Shown here piece after piece: positions 23,369 to 35,819 of a stretch of DNA of 64,000 nucleotides. The stretch's first letter is position 1. Each line of letters opens with the position of its first letter. The position numbers were made by a program, and so were the translations under genes. Source of the DNA: Undaria pinnatifida (lineage: Eukaryota > Sar > Phaeophyceae > Laminariales > Alariaceae); contig JABAKD010000026.1 in the NCBI GenBank assembly GCA_012845835.1, positions 6,069,014 to 6,133,013 of the forward strand. Direction: 5' to 3'. The notes beneath the pieces were generated by a model, which worked only from the letters and a program-made list of their open reading frames with translations, ran no database searches and was not told the DNA's origin.

Positions 23369-25268
23369 TCAATTGGCCACGGCCGCGCCTCGAGATTCGC
23401 CTACGTTATGTTGGATCCTCCGAGGAAACGCGCTGGCGATGTGAACTTGCAGGCACCAAGAGCCTCGTACGGCTCCCGTCGAAGTCGTGTAGCGCGCCGG
23501 GGGAAGAATAAGTTTAATCCGTCCCGGGTCGTCCAGAAAGTGCACCAGGTATACCTTGGCCTCGGTTGTGCTCGCGCTGATTTTTCCAAGTCACCATAAC
23601 CCATCGTCTCCCTTGTACCAAAAGTGGGCTCCCTTAGGAAGCACCGTGTCGTGGTAGCGACGGAGCCAATCGGCGCGAGGAACACAAGCGTAGCCCGGCG
23701 CTTGGAAACTTTCCCCGTTGTTGCGGGAGAGCTCGCGCTATGCCGCCCCGATCCGCATTCGGCGGTAGAGGCTGTTGGCCTGGCGGTGTTGGTCCGGGGT
23801 GCCGGCCCAATAACGCAAGGTGTGGGGGCGGGAGAGGTGGAGGTCCATTTCCCGCTCCCAGGAAGGTTCAGAGAGTCCCGCTCAATGCGTCTTGTATAGC
23901 GCCGCGATGACGCCACCTCGTCCCCATACCGACAGATGGCCGTTGATCTGCTCCGCCTCTAGCCGTTGAAGGGGGGTCAAAACGTCGTCTTGAGCGACGT
24001 GACACTGAGGGGACTTCTTGTGAAATAAAAATGAGCACATACTGGGTCAGCCCCGCCGGTAGGTATTTGGGCATGTCCCCGCTGTCGTGGGGTTTGGCGC
24101 AGGGCGTGCAGCGTTCAATCGCCACACGCCGGCGAGCGTCCGAACCTGGCAGGTCGGAAGGGAGGTCCACATAGAGGAGGTTGCTCCCGAGTGGCGAGCC
24201 GTTCGTGGTCTCGGCGGCGGAGCAGGGGCCGACAGCTAGGATCATGTAGGGGCCCGTCCAGTTAAGCACGAGTTTACCCTTGAGCACTTTGGCGTCCATG
24301 TTTGCCTTTGCACCCTGGCGGATGGTGGAGGCAGAGTTGTACACCCATGCCCAACCACCCACAGCAAAGTTAGGTGCCGGACGCAGCGCGTCCGTGAGGG
24401 CGGAGTTTCTGCGGTTAACTCGAGAAGCGGTGAGGGCGTGGTGTGCGTAAACAATGTTGTTCGCGCGCTTTTGTCGGTCGGTGGCCAAGTTGCAATAGGC
24501 CAGGTGGTCGCGGGCCAGACTCTCGTGCCCCACGACGCGGGTGCGCTCGAAAACCGTCAGGGGGGGACATGGGAGTCTGCCCATGTGGACCTCGTCGGGC
24601 GTCAGACCCGTCGCCGCGCTGACGCAATTGTTGTAAGTGAATTCGGCGTGAAGAAGATGCAAGTCCCAATCGTCTTGTCGTTCGTTGATGACCATAGCCA
24701 GCATTTGGGCCATAGTGCGGTGCACCCGCTCAATGCCCCCGTTACAGTTGGGATGATAGGAGCTTGTAGCAAGCTTGCGCACGCCCAACAGCTGATACAC
24801 AGCTTGTGATCGCTTGGAGCAGAACTGCAGGCCGTTTTCCGAGAGTATGGTGCGCGGGCACCCCCACAAGGGAATGTATTGGCTCACCAAGATATTGGCT
24901 GTACCCTCTGCGGTGAGCTCAGCGGCAGTGACGGGAAATGTATCGGCCCGACGACTGAAGCGATCAGTGAACAGCAAGATGTAGGTGTTGCCTCGTGGCG
25001 TGACACGTCGGCTCAGCGTGCTGCCCTCGCTTCCAATCGGCATGCGAATAACGCGCGACGGAATCAGCGCACCGCAATTTAGCAGCGTCGCCAAGGGCGT
25101 CCGACCTTGTAGGTGCAGTTGGCGTGTCACCAGGAGTTCCCATAGGCTCTGCGTGGTCGCGGTCGGACGGGATGAGAACCGCGGGGACCGGAGGAGTGGC
25201 AGGAGCAGGGGCCGAGGCGGTCGACGGGGTTGGCCGCGGCCGTGGGACTCGCGGAGGGGTGTTGACAC
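23369..25268 (-). pseudogene. Ty3/Gypsy-like pol relic (protease stub joined to integrase)
   Basis: The main frame (23868-25268, minus) carries a protease-like stub in which the usual D-S-G reads N-C-G ('TLLNCGAL'). An integrase core follows directly from 'TPRGNTYILLFTDRFS'. Reverse transcriptase, RNase H and the integrase zinc-binding HHCC region are absent, so there is an internal deletion near 25.0 kb. The first catalytic Asp of the DDE triad is missing, the second is Glu ('LSENGLQF'), and the third Glu is present ('GGIERVHRT'). A GPY/F-type motif ('NWTGPYMI') follows. After a frameshift near 23.9 kb the C-terminal part continues in another frame ('YLVHFLDDPG') and stops at 23369-23371. 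This is a non-functional retroelement relic, not a host gene. Confidence 0.85.
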
Positions 25269-25789
25269 TCCGGGAAGATGGTCACCGCGCCGGGCCCGAA
25301 TTCAGCAGCACCAGCGCATACAGTGTTGCTCCGGCTGGGTTGCTTTCTGACGGAGTTGCCCCAAACCCGTGCCCCCAACTCGGCACGCCCTTTATCCTAC
25401 CCGGCAACAAGCGGGTAGCGGTTGGCGCGCCGGACGCACAGTGGGGAGGAGGCAACACTTGGCAGCCGATTCATTTCAGTGCCATCGCTGATGCCATGGG
25501 TTCTGGTTTGGGCTTTACCCACGGCAATATCCCAAGTGGTTTGAGAAATCTAAGCTGCAAAGCACTGCTACTGCTGCTGCTGTAGACTACACGTCCTACG
25601 AGTAGTGATATACCGAATCCCGCCAGCAACGCATAGGCGCTTCATGCGACGTGCCGTCTGGCAAGCCGGTGCTCATGAAGTCAGGCGGGCTTCGGGACGA
25701 TGGCCTCGGGTGGCGACTTCGTATCTAGAGTGCGCAAGTCTTGGCGCACCTGTGTTTTGAAAGACTCCTGTACCTTCGATCGAAAAAAC

Positions 25790-26030
25790 AAAACCCGCAC
25801 ACTAATTCCAAATAGTTTACTGCCTGTTTTCGAAGCATCGTACTCGTAGTCCTTACACTATTTCCAAGTAGTTTGCTGTCTTTTTAATGTAGCGCACTGG
25901 TTATCCGCAGACTAATTCCAAGTAGTTTGCCGTCTTTTTTTAAAGCAACGCACTGGTAATCCGCACACTAATTTCAAGTAGTTTGCCGTCTTCTTCGAAA
26001 GCAACGCATTGATTATCCACACATTAAGTT
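25790..26030. repeat. Tandem repeat of about 65 bp, four copies
   Basis: Each unit holds 'acta(a/t)ttcca(a)gtagttt(g/a)c(t/c)g(t/c)ct' then 'gca(t/a)cg(t/c)a(c/t)t'. The phrase 'aattccaagta' recurs singly near 43450, with a related 'aatccaagtagtttg' near 45655, so this belongs to a dispersed family. Confidence 0.7.
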
Positions 26031-27508
26031 TTATATCTCAAGTGCTTCTGGGAAACAAGGCGATTTTGAGTTCTATATCAATCGATTTGCGTAATCGCAA
26101 ATCGCGATATAGAATTTGTGTTGGAAGATCCGAAATATTCAAATATCGCACTCCTTGTAGTTTTTTTTATACGTCTCTAATTAATAATAGCAGTTTGGAG
26201 TTTGGCCCCAATTTTCGTTTTCTTGTCGGCAGAGCAACACAGGAAGCAGGATTCAGGAAGAAGGCACATGGACAAAAAGTGTATACCTACCAGCCTATCA
26301 GTGATGATACAACTGATACCAGTATTCGTACACCATACCTGGCAGGTATGCTACATACGGTGCAGCAACAAGTGATGCTGGAGTAGCCGATAGATGACGA
26401 CGGCGGCGGCTGATGCTACTCGTACGTTACAACAGCTAAATAAATTCTGTATTCGTGATTGATTTTAAAAGTTGGTGAAACGACACAAAATTCGCCGACC
26501 ATCAGAGTACGGCTACCTCCCCACTCCCTACCAGCTATTCCCTACGAGTACATAAGCCAAGACCAAGCTGGTCACTTCCCAGGGCTCGATCCCTCTCGGC
26601 CACGAGGCTCGCGGGTGCAGCGCCTGGATCAAGCCGTCGGTGGCTCCCGGTCAATTTGTTCTTGTCAACTATCGTGTATGTATACGTAAAATACGAGGAA
26701 TATCAACCTGTGAGATTTCGATCATGTTCTCACTGGACACTCACCACGTACTGTTCATGAATCCGCCTACCAGGCAGCATAGGACAGCGGCGATGGATTC
26801 TCCGACCCCACCCATACCGCGCGCAGTCCTGGAAAACGCGCCCGCTTCAGGCTCTAGAGCTGTACCTGGTAGGTGTTTGCTGGTGTGACCTGGTTGGCGT
26901 CAGGCGTCAGCGTCGTCATTCAGAAACTTCATCCGGTTATCTTCCCCTGCCGACAAAGGCTAAAAATATTATGAACTCCATAAACGGGAGCAGTTGAGTT
27001 GAGCGGGAGCGCTGTTCAGGTGTTGCTCGTGCTTGTGCGTCTGTGCATTGCTGGCATACACAAAGTCGGAAACTGCAGTCAAAGGGAAGTCACGCCGGGG
27101 AGCCATGTCGCTGGCGAATGGAAACCAGGTTGGTAGTTGTTTATAGCGCGGGTTCTTTACTAGGATTGGTTGAACGTTCGAACTGATTTTGCTAGTGCCG
27201 TGAGCGAGTGTGTGACTCCTTCCTCATCGGTTTGCCAAGAAGCTTCCTACGACCGCTTGCGTGTATATGGTGCTCCAACCTGCCCCATGCACCAAGCTTG
27301 TGCAATGATTTGCCTAGATTATGATGTGCACCGGGCAGCGAGCGTTGGCATACGATAAAGTGTACCCTACCAGAGCTTGAGAATTTCAGCCAAGTATAGA
27401 CTATGGTTCACCAAACGTGAAACATCGGCACTTTCGTACTATAAAATGATATCCCGCCGCTTCTTTGCTTCTTTTGTATCTATCGTGGGTCCGTGCCGTT
27501 GCGTCATT

Positions 27509-30500
27509 ATGGCTGTGAAGCAGTCGGGCGGACACCACGCTCGAGCCGCCGTACCGAAGCAGCGCAGGACCGACATCTGGGATCACGTCTTCAACACCTT
27601 CCAAAGCAAGATCCCGAGGGGCAAGTGGTGCACTAAAGAGGAGATAGTGAAGGCGTCTGGCGGGAAGCATGGTGTGATCTTCAGCGTGGAGGAACTGGCG
27701 GAGGTCATGAGGGGAAAGAAACACAAGGACACACTCGGCATCGACTCCAACAAAGTCGACGGAGAATGGCAGTACAGGTACATGTCAGGACACCTAGCAA
27801 AGGCAACAGAAATACAGACCCAAGCTGGGTTTTCTTGTTTGGGATATGGTGCGTTCTACGCTATCTTCAGTATACAAGTAACGGCTCCTGAATTTCTCAC
27901 TACCTGTAGACTGAAGATATTGGCCTGCCTTTCTTACTCTCTTCTTCTCGTTGGGTGGGTGTCTTGCGCTACTACTAATATTAATATTTGCAACATTGGG
28001 CTGTCATAGCCGTACCTCTGTGTACTTCGCGAATCGATGAGACGCGCCATGTCCGATGGGTATACTACAAGCTGGTCGTGCTAGCCTAGTCTAGGGCTCC
28101 AGCCTCCACAGCCATTTTCCTAGTCCGTACGTACTCGCGTCTGTTGCTGGTGGGAAAAAACTGAGTCAATTACCTTTTTGCCGTGTTTGCAATCCAGCAA
28201 TGGGCCATGCATACGCCGTATGTACCAGGGACCAACCCAGGGTACTACTTTAACCCGGTACTACTGGTTCACGGGTACGTTGTTAGTGGTCATGTTGGTG
28301 GTATTGCCGTCATATGAGAAGAGAGTAAGAGCGCGTAGCATACGAGTGTGCTTATGTGCGGCCTTTGTGGGGCAAGTTCAGGGATTAATATGTACCTGAT
28401 GACTGCACCAGAGGGTTGCCGTCGCACGCGCGGGAGTACAAACAACCCGTTCTCGCGCGTAGCGATTTTTGTAATACCATCTGCGTTTTGGGCTTGGGTG
28501 GCTTTCCTTCGTTGTGATTTGTCTTCGCATCTTTCGGTCTATTGCATTCGTCTTTCGTAGAGTCAAGTTGTTTTTCTCGCGAAGGGCGCACGATGACCTA
28601 CCTCACTGCGTTTGCGGAACCCCGCGGAAACCAACACTGACAACTTCAGCCCACCTAGCCCATTCCGATTTTCCTGGGTCGGTGCTCTTCCGAAGTGTCG
28701 GGGTGGTTTCACGAACGTGTGTGTTCTTTACTTTAAACTGACATTTCCACCCATCATCTAATATACATCCCGCACAATTGTCAACCCGTGTCCGTGCCGA
28801 TGCCTCCTCCGGGTAGTAGAGAGACGAGCCCCGTGCTCACAGACTACGGGGGTTAGTGCATGCCTCTGCTGCATGCCTCTGCTGCTGTAGATGCTAAATG
28901 GCGTACAAGATTGGTGACAACCCCTGTACGCTGAAAGCACTGTAAGTAGAATAAAACCTAGCTACCGGTAGCAAAATATTGACGTCAACTTAACGTAAAT
29001 TTTTGTTTTCTTCGAATTGTGGAATTTTGATTTGAATTTTCGGATTTCCGCATATTATGCATTTTTCTCAGTTATTTTTATGTGACCCCCGTCAACTCGT
29101 GTTTTTTTCACGCCCTCTGCATACGTAGTTTTTTCGGGTACAACAGTAGTAAAGTACACACAGCTAATCTTTGGTCCCGGCCGGGAGAGTTCGCCCTGAG
29201 TGTCAAACCGACCGCTTCACACTAAAACCTAGTTGTTTGGCGTCCGTCAAGGTAGATTACTGCAAAATTGCCGTCCGTGAAGGGGTCAAAGTGCAGTCTC
29301 CTGACATACGGAGTATTTAATACAGTATTATTTATACTTGGTGGCGGTTTTGCGATATGAAGCACCGGGTAATGCTCGTACAAGATATATTTTTTATTAC
29401 GAGTAGTAACCTTTTCTTGACCCATGTATGATGCACCAGGTATCGGGTAAACAAGAAAACGACCTGTGCGAACTTGTCAAGTGTAAATTACGAAGAACCG
29501 CAGAAATCAGAACCCGCGATCAACACAAAAAGCAACATACTATTCGCGTCTATTTCCCCGGCAATGTTTGGTTCTGACTAGTACTGCTGTGTTTGTACCC
29601 CCACAATCGTGCTGGCGTGTACGTAGCAGCACAGGCATCACCATGCTGCGGTTGTGCCGCACAGCTCCCTGCATTGCGGCTTGGAAACAGCCCCTACCCG
29701 GGTAGCACCAGATATTTGTGCGACCGATGCCGTAATGAACATTTGTTTCAGGTGTTTCAGGAATGTTCTTTGAATGTTCTCGGAATATTCTTGGAATGTT
29801 CTGGGGATACTTTTCCTCTGAATCCCCAAAAGGGGTTAATAATGCATTTTTTTATTTTTTTATTTTTTTTCGCACACATCTACTTTCCAGCTTCTGGGCA
29901 AGCCGTGGTCACAGGTGTCGTCCCTTCTCCCCCCCGGTTCATGCCTTCAATTTTTATCGCACGTAGGGTTCAGCAATCCCGCTGCTCGTCGATTTTTCAT
30001 CGAGTGTTGCTAACTCACGCTCTCGCGTTTTCCGCAAGTCAATTTGTGCGCAAGAAAAAGTCCCCACGAATTTGTACGAGTATGCACTCGGGGGGATCCA
30101 AACTCACGAAACTGGCCTATACCTGGCTCGAGGATAACCTGATACGCCACCGGGGCGACCGGCTACATACCAGGTACCAGGTACTAGTTTACGAGTAGTT
30201 GAGCGTACGTAGCAGGTGCCAGATACTAATTTTGACTTTCGCCCGCCACCCCCGGCCGCACGCAGATTCAACCAGGTGGGCGCGACGAAAACAGCAGCAT
30301 CCAAGCTACCGCATGCGTCGCCGGCCAAGTCTTCGGCTTCTACGCCGGTTCTAACAAAGATGTCACCCGCTAAACCCACGGAAACAAAGAAAACCAAGCA
30401 GGCCAAGCAGGTCAAGCCGACCCCATCCAAGGCAAAGGCTAAAGGCACCCCAAGGAAGCGAAACGCGCCTTTGCGTCCTAGGGCCAAGAGCCCGCACTCG

Positions 30501-30782
30501 GCCTCCAAAAGTCCGGTGGCGCGGTCGTCGGTGTCTCGCAAGCGCGGCCCCGTTAAGATGGACGCCTCCGACGGCCTCAACATGGAAACCCACCTCAGAC
30601 CAGGCAGTGCCAAGAAGCCTCGCGTGGGCCGCACGCTTGGATCGCCTACCGCTGCAGTCACACCGACAAAGGTTCCGAGCGGGAACGAGGAAGGCCCCCG
30701 TTCGGGTGGAAAGGGCGGCGCTGACATCGGGGTTTCTGCGGGGGAGGAAAGCGGGAGTGGCTGGGGTTGCGCGATCATGTGA
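27509..30782 (+). CDS. Small basic protein with C-terminal CaaX box (two exons)
   Basis: Exon 1 (27509-27777) and exon 2 (30266-30782) join in phase 2 across a 2488-bp GT-AG intron, giving 261 aa. The first ~90 residues are a compact, mixed hydrophobic/charged region ('DIWDHVFNTF', 'GKWCTKEEIV', 'FSVEELAEVM') that could be a small winged-helix-like domain. Residues ~95-240 are disordered, very Lys/Pro/Ser/Ala-rich, with S-P-A-K and T-P-S-K motifs like linker-histone tails. The protein ends G-C-A-I-M, a CaaX box whose terminal Met favours farnesylation. The start is the ATG before A-V-K-Q; the frame stays open upstream to 27377, so an earlier start is possible. I do not recognise the family. 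The CaaX and basic tail are read from sequence; nuclear or membrane targeting is inference. Confidence 0.65.
27778..30265 (+). other. Repeat-bearing intron of the CaaX-protein gene
   Basis: The donor is CAG|GTACAT and the acceptor 'cgcacgcag'. The intron holds 'accagg'-type palindromic motifs near 28226, 29437 and 30170 ('accaggtaccaggta' just before the exon), T-rich stretches at 29850-29870 and no recognisable gene. Confidence 0.5.
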
Positions 30783-30889
30783 GAGGAGACGAGGGAGTGA
30801 TTTTTCTGCTGCGTGCGACGGCATTTTGTTTCCAACGAGACCCGGAGAGGAGAAAATACGAGAATACTGTTAATATTTTAGTGGGATTC

Positions 30890-32470
30890 AATGTTTATAT
30901 TCCGGCGGGCTGCAGGCATTGGGGTATGTAGGGGAGGTATATAGGAGAGGGGAGCTCGTGCAGGCGTGGTGGTGGGTAGGTGCGTTTTTTGCGGTGCCGT
31001 GGTTATAACGCGCCGGAAGGATTCTTCGGGGTATATATTGTTCCGTTGAGTTTGGTTCGTTTGCCGTGCACATTTTTTACCCCCTCCTTGCGCCACAAGG
31101 GTCTCCTGTACTCGAGATAGAGGAGCTAGCTCACGGCGGTCAGGTAGAGACTGCATCGTTTATATGTGCCTTGTGCAGTAATTTCGCTTTCGCTTGCGCT
31201 TGGGCATTTAACTATTAGTAGGGTAGGGTGCGTTTCTTGCTTGTTTCGTTTTTTGCGCAGTCTAGTTTATTTCGTTGTTTCGTTGCGCGATTCCTTGTTG
31301 CATCAACGTGATACTGGTATGGAACAGTGTTCCGTTACGTGATGCTGCTGTGAAATCCGTGTCTTGTTTCTTGAATCGGGCGGAGACACTTTTGTTCTTG
31401 AGTGACTCGTATTCATGTTTCGGTCGGCAATAACAATACGCCATGCCACTGGCCGTGGCAGTACGCGGAAGGAAATCGATCTGCTGGTCTATGAAGAAAA
31501 ACTCCATGGGGAAGTAGGATCGGTCGTCTTTTGCAGGAGCATACCCGGTGTGACGATTTCCTACTACGTACGGTGGTAGGTTTGCTTTCCCGTTGTTTTG
31601 AATTAGGTCCGACGACGGCCTTGACGACCAACTTGGTTGGCCAACGTAGTGTGGAGAACAGGGCATAAAGCGTCGAAAGTATCATGATACTGCTGTACGT
31701 GATACGTAACTATTATAAGTGTAAATGCATTTTGATTTGACCCTCGTGTTTCTTGCCGACGAGCGGCTAACCCTATTGTATACGTCCAGCTTACAGTCGG
31801 CACGTAGGTAGCCTTAAAAATAGGCGCGCCAAGCTTTTGGCAAGGTGCGATGTTAGGGTAGTCTACCGGCGGCTGTAGTGTTGTTCCGCTGGGTGGTCAG
31901 CGGTTGTCCCTATGATATATGTCCAGATTAGCGTCAGCACGCAAAATATTCTTAAAAAACAGCCGTGCTATACTTTCGGTAAGGTGCGATGTTATTAATA
32001 GTCTAGTATGCCGGCTGCCGCAATTTTTGTTTTGTTGATCCAGCTGCCGTAGTTGTATGTCGTTGGTCCCGTTGCCCCAGTTTAGCTTCGTTGGTTAGGC
32101 AACGTGTTTTTTCGTTTTCACCATTTGGTGTAAATATCGGCACGCTTTTAGTTTGGGGTCTCTGCCGTACCAGGTATAGGATTATCGTGCCCGGTAAAGC
32201 CTGGATAGTATTAGTCTGTCTTATGGCGAACTAGGGGGCGCGGTTTATTGCGAGCATCGGTTTAGTGATTTCGAGCAAGTACGGCCGACGGGGTTTATTT
32301 CGTTGTCGTGCATGTTAATAGCTGGACCGCTGCGTTTTAACTGTTGTACTTTGGGCCGTAAAATGAGGATTGAGGCTGTGATGACATGTTCGATGAGTTG
32401 CTGCAACTTGTTGTGGCGCGACGGCCGACATCGAGACACGGATTAGAAATGCTGGTTGGGTGAGGAGGGA
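30890..32470. other. Intergenic, imperfect duplication, no gene recognised
   Basis: A block of about 130 bp is duplicated at about 31790-31900 and 31930-32035, shared phrases being 'aaggtgcgatgtta', 'agtcta' and 'gccggctg'/'ccggcggctg'. A 134-codon minus-strand frame at 31262-31666 has no recognised domain and overlaps another antisense frame. Confidence 0.4.
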
Positions 32471-32492
32471 TTAAAGAAAAACAGGAGAAACC

Positions 32493-32696
32493 CTAATTTT
32501 GATGTTCGGCACCCTGGCTGGGCTGTTCTCGATGCTCGCCCAGCGCATAGTCAGAACAGAAGAACTTGGCCATGAGATCATTTGAATACTTTCGTACAGC
32601 ACCTCTTCCGCTTGTCCCGCCTCCAGGCATCTCGTCGATGACCACGTATTCGCAGTCGCTTCCATACGCTTCGATATATGGAATGCACATTATCTC
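32493..32696 (-). CDS. Coding-like 3' exon, unknown protein
   Basis: A frame with coding-like composition ('YGSDCEYVVIDEMPGGGTSG', then 'KYSNDLMAKFFCSD') runs from an acceptor-like 'gcag' near 32697 to a stop at 32493-32495. The peptide reads like the C-terminal part of a globular protein, but I cannot name the family. No upstream exon was found; the next 300 bp to the right contain a (CTGT)n microsatellite. It could be the last exon of a gene broken by repeats, or a pseudogene fragment. Confidence 0.35.
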   Translation of the reverse strand, partial: EIMCIPYIEAYGSDCEYVVIDEMPGGGTSGRGAVRKYSNDLMAKFFCSDYALGEHREQPSQGAEHQN

Positions 32697-32866
32697 TGCT
32701 CAAGGTCCTGTTGTTGTGGCATCTGAGTCCCTTGGCCTAAACTCGACGCTGCTGTCAACACAGCGTGAGCTACCCTTCCCACGCCATGGTCTTGAGCATT
32801 TCTCACGGGGATCGACGCTACTATAGTTTTTTTCTGGGGTTTTCTGTGATGGGAAGTTAAAACATG

Positions 32867-32914
<48 letters not shown>

Positions 32915-32926
32915 TGTCTGTCTGTC
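32867..32926. repeat. (CTGT)n microsatellite
   Basis: About 15 uninterrupted tetranucleotide units, then one irregular unit. It is likely length-polymorphic. Confidence 0.9.
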
Positions 32927-33339
32927 AGTCCGTCTGATCCTAAAACCCTTACTGGAATAAATACCGCAAACGATTTCCACCGTGTAAGCAAATCACTGCA
33001 AAATGATCAAGACGATACCCAAGCGGTCGACAAATTGCGGCCCGGTCCTTGCCCTGCTATGGATACGTGAAAACAAGAATCTTCAGTTAGCTGACGTTAC
33101 GCCTGCGGCCGTCGATATGCTTCTGACTTCTGAAATAAAACAAGAAGCTGGAAGCCAACCACCGCACATGTATGCTTGCGGTCTCCACGCTAACGCAAAA
33201 ACGAGTCAGCATCAGGTGCAGTGTTGCTGTAGTTTCGCGATCAATCGCGCAAACAGGGTTGACCAAGGCTTATCTATATATTCTGCTGTACGGTATGGGA
33301 GTGACTTTTAGGCCTTATTTTTTCAGTGACTGACGCATG

Positions 33340-35320
33340 CTGTGGCAGAGGTGCGTCCCAATTTTGCTGAGGCTCTTTCTTCACTAGAAGAGCTGTATAC
33401 CTCACGCACGAAAAACTGGTGATTTGGTGGAGAATACTAAAATTTATACATAGATATCCGATGAGACAATCCCACGGTCTAGCTAGGTATGCAACGAAAA
33501 GCTTGCAAAACAAGAATGTTCATGAACAAGAATGACGATTTTGATTAACAAGAATGACGATTTCGATGAACAAGAATGACGATTTTGATGTACAAGAATG
33601 GCGATTTTGACGAACAAGAATGACGATTTTGATGAACAAGAATGACGATTTTGATTAACAAGAATGACGATTTTGATTCACAAGAATGACGATTTTGATT
33701 CACAAGAATGACGATTTTGATTAACAAGAATGACGATTTTGATTAACAAGAATGACGACTTTGGGTCAAGGAGGACCCGGTCATTCAGGATCAGAAAACA
33801 CGCGTCAACCCCGGAAAAAAGTGCTACCTTCAGCTATCGTAGCATGCGTCCTCTGTACGTTGCCTGAAGTCAAAAGTTGAGAAAAAATGAAACTTTAACG
33901 CGATGAACAATTTGACATGGCCTAGGCGGTATGTACCGAGCGGAATTAATATCGCACAAGTAAAAAGAGTACCAGGTATTGTTGATGTTATGATACACCC
34001 CGTTTTTCACCACCGGGTTTGAGCCACTCGCACGAGGGACTCGGTACCTCACGGACAAAAGACTTTAGACGTTTTTTTTGTTTGTTTTTCGTCGCAACGC
34101 TCGTACGTCACCATTCCAATGCAGATTCACACCGCAAACTTTAAGAAGCGCCCGTGCGTGAGCATAAGATCGCAAAGGAACAGGGGAGTCACTCGCGGAA
34201 GTGACCCCGAGCCACCTTAGAGATGGTCCCTAATGAAGGAACCCTCTCCCCTACCGTAAAATTGGTCGAAAACGACTACCTGGTACCAGGTACCAGGTAT
34301 TATTTTCCGGACTGATTCTTACTACGATAGCCCCCCCCAAAAGCAGCAATTTTCTTTAACGAACGTTTTGTGGCTGCTCAATACGAGGAAGGGCTATGAG
34401 AGGTATATCTTTACATATTTTCTTCTTCGCGAAGGACTGTCGACCGATTGACGTCGGGGTGGCAAAGGGGACCGTATTTCAGAAGATAACGGCCGTGGGC
34501 TGGTTTCAAAACCGGTGATTTCGTTGAAGAAAAAGTTGGGGGGGGCTCGTACCGTAGAATGACTCTCCGACGATCTTGGGGTTTTAAGAAGTCCCACAAT
34601 CCAGAAAATCGTTATTTCAGCCAAAAACAAGTTCTACCACCTCTCGAAGCAGGCTTCGACTCTGAGCCCACTCAATTCAGGGGCTGCCGCTTTTTGTGCG
34701 GTGGTGTGGGTCTCGCGATAGACGCTGAAATCGATTTGTTTCGCTAGGCTGCACCAAGCAAAAAGTGTTATAACCCCTTAAGAACTGCACCCGCGCGTTT
34801 CATTCGGGGGGGGGGGGGGTTACTTGGAAACAGAGTGTGACTTTTTTTTTTCGGTGGTGAAAGGGTTATGTCCGTTTATGAATGGCGTCTTGACCTCATC
34901 CATATGCTGCGGCAGAGGTGCGGCTTTTTTTTTTCTTTTTCTGAGGCGCCTTACTCGAGGAGGCCCTCTCTATGCTGGTCTGTCTCACCCAAAAAAACTA
35001 GCTTCGAGAAAAGTAAAACGTTCTGCCGGATGAACAATCCATATGACCGACAGCAGGTACATACAACGAAGCATGTTGCCGAAAAAAAGTACGATTTTTT
35101 TCGACGATTTTGGGTTAAGAAGCCTCGTCGTCCAGAAAACGTTTCAGCCAAAAAAGTGGTAAGACTATACCTTTGCCGTAGTGAACGTCAGCTCGGTACT
35201 GTAGTGACGATGTCTTACGGGAAGGTACCATGGTTGACGCGTGCTACGACAGAGGTGCAGCATTTTTTTTTCTCCCCCGAGGTTTTCCTCAATTTGGGAG
35301 CTGAAGAACTCTCCCCAAAA
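33340..35320. repeat. Diverged repeats with 'gacagaggtgc' core
   Basis: The phrase '(g/c)tgc(t/g)(a/g)cg(a/g)cagaggtgc' or a close variant occurs near 33340, 34909 and 35240, and also opens the tandem array at 60.9 kb ('gctacgacagaggtac'). Neighbouring text ('gaaaaagt', 'aagaagcc(t/c)cgtc', 'aaaacg(t/a)ttcagcc') also recurs. No gene is recognised. A G14 run lies at 34806-34819, and a doubled 'accaggt' palindrome at about 34278-34300. Confidence 0.5.
33508..33767. repeat. 21-bp minisatellite, about 12 copies
   Basis: Unit 'aacaagaatgacgattttga' plus one base, with single-base variants (gatt/gatg/gatt-c). The period is a multiple of three, so it produces a repetitive false frame on the minus strand. 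Confidence 0.9.
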
Positions 35321-35819
35321 ATTGATTTTGGAGAAAAATAAAACTGCTGCCGGATGAAAAAGTGCCGTGTCCTAGGCGAACAACAAGAATCATGCCAACG
35401 AAACGGCCTATTCGCGATGATTTTGGGTTCAGAAGCCCCGTCATTCAAAAACCATTTCAGACGAAAACTCTACTACCTTTACCGTAGCACGCGTCACACG
35501 AGACAGGCAACTAACTCCTTGCAGAGGTCTCTGCTACGCAGGCCCCACGGGGTCACTCACTTTGAGTATCCTTATTAGAGAAGCTCTACGTATTGTTCCT
35601 TGTGCCACAGAAAGAACAACTGGACACGTGGTATTGTAAATTCGTAAAGCAGTTGCACCACCCCCTTTCTCCCTATACACACATGCCTTTCAGGGCATGT
35701 GAAACCTTTCCATCCCATAGCAGTATCCTACACCCTGGATCCTAAGTCTTTGCCAGACTCCCAGGGCAATACCATGCAAAAAAATGGGCGTGCCCCCCCT
35801 GCAGTAACCTGAATCGGCC

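Noticed and set aside
30104-30835. 243-codon minus-strand frame
   Set aside because: It is antisense to exon 2 of the basic CaaX protein. The plus frame has a phase-matched intron and a natural stop; the minus frame has no domain.
33508-33767. CRISPR-like array of 21-bp units
   Set aside because: Units are contiguous with no unique spacers, and the context is a eukaryotic intergenic region. It is a minisatellite.
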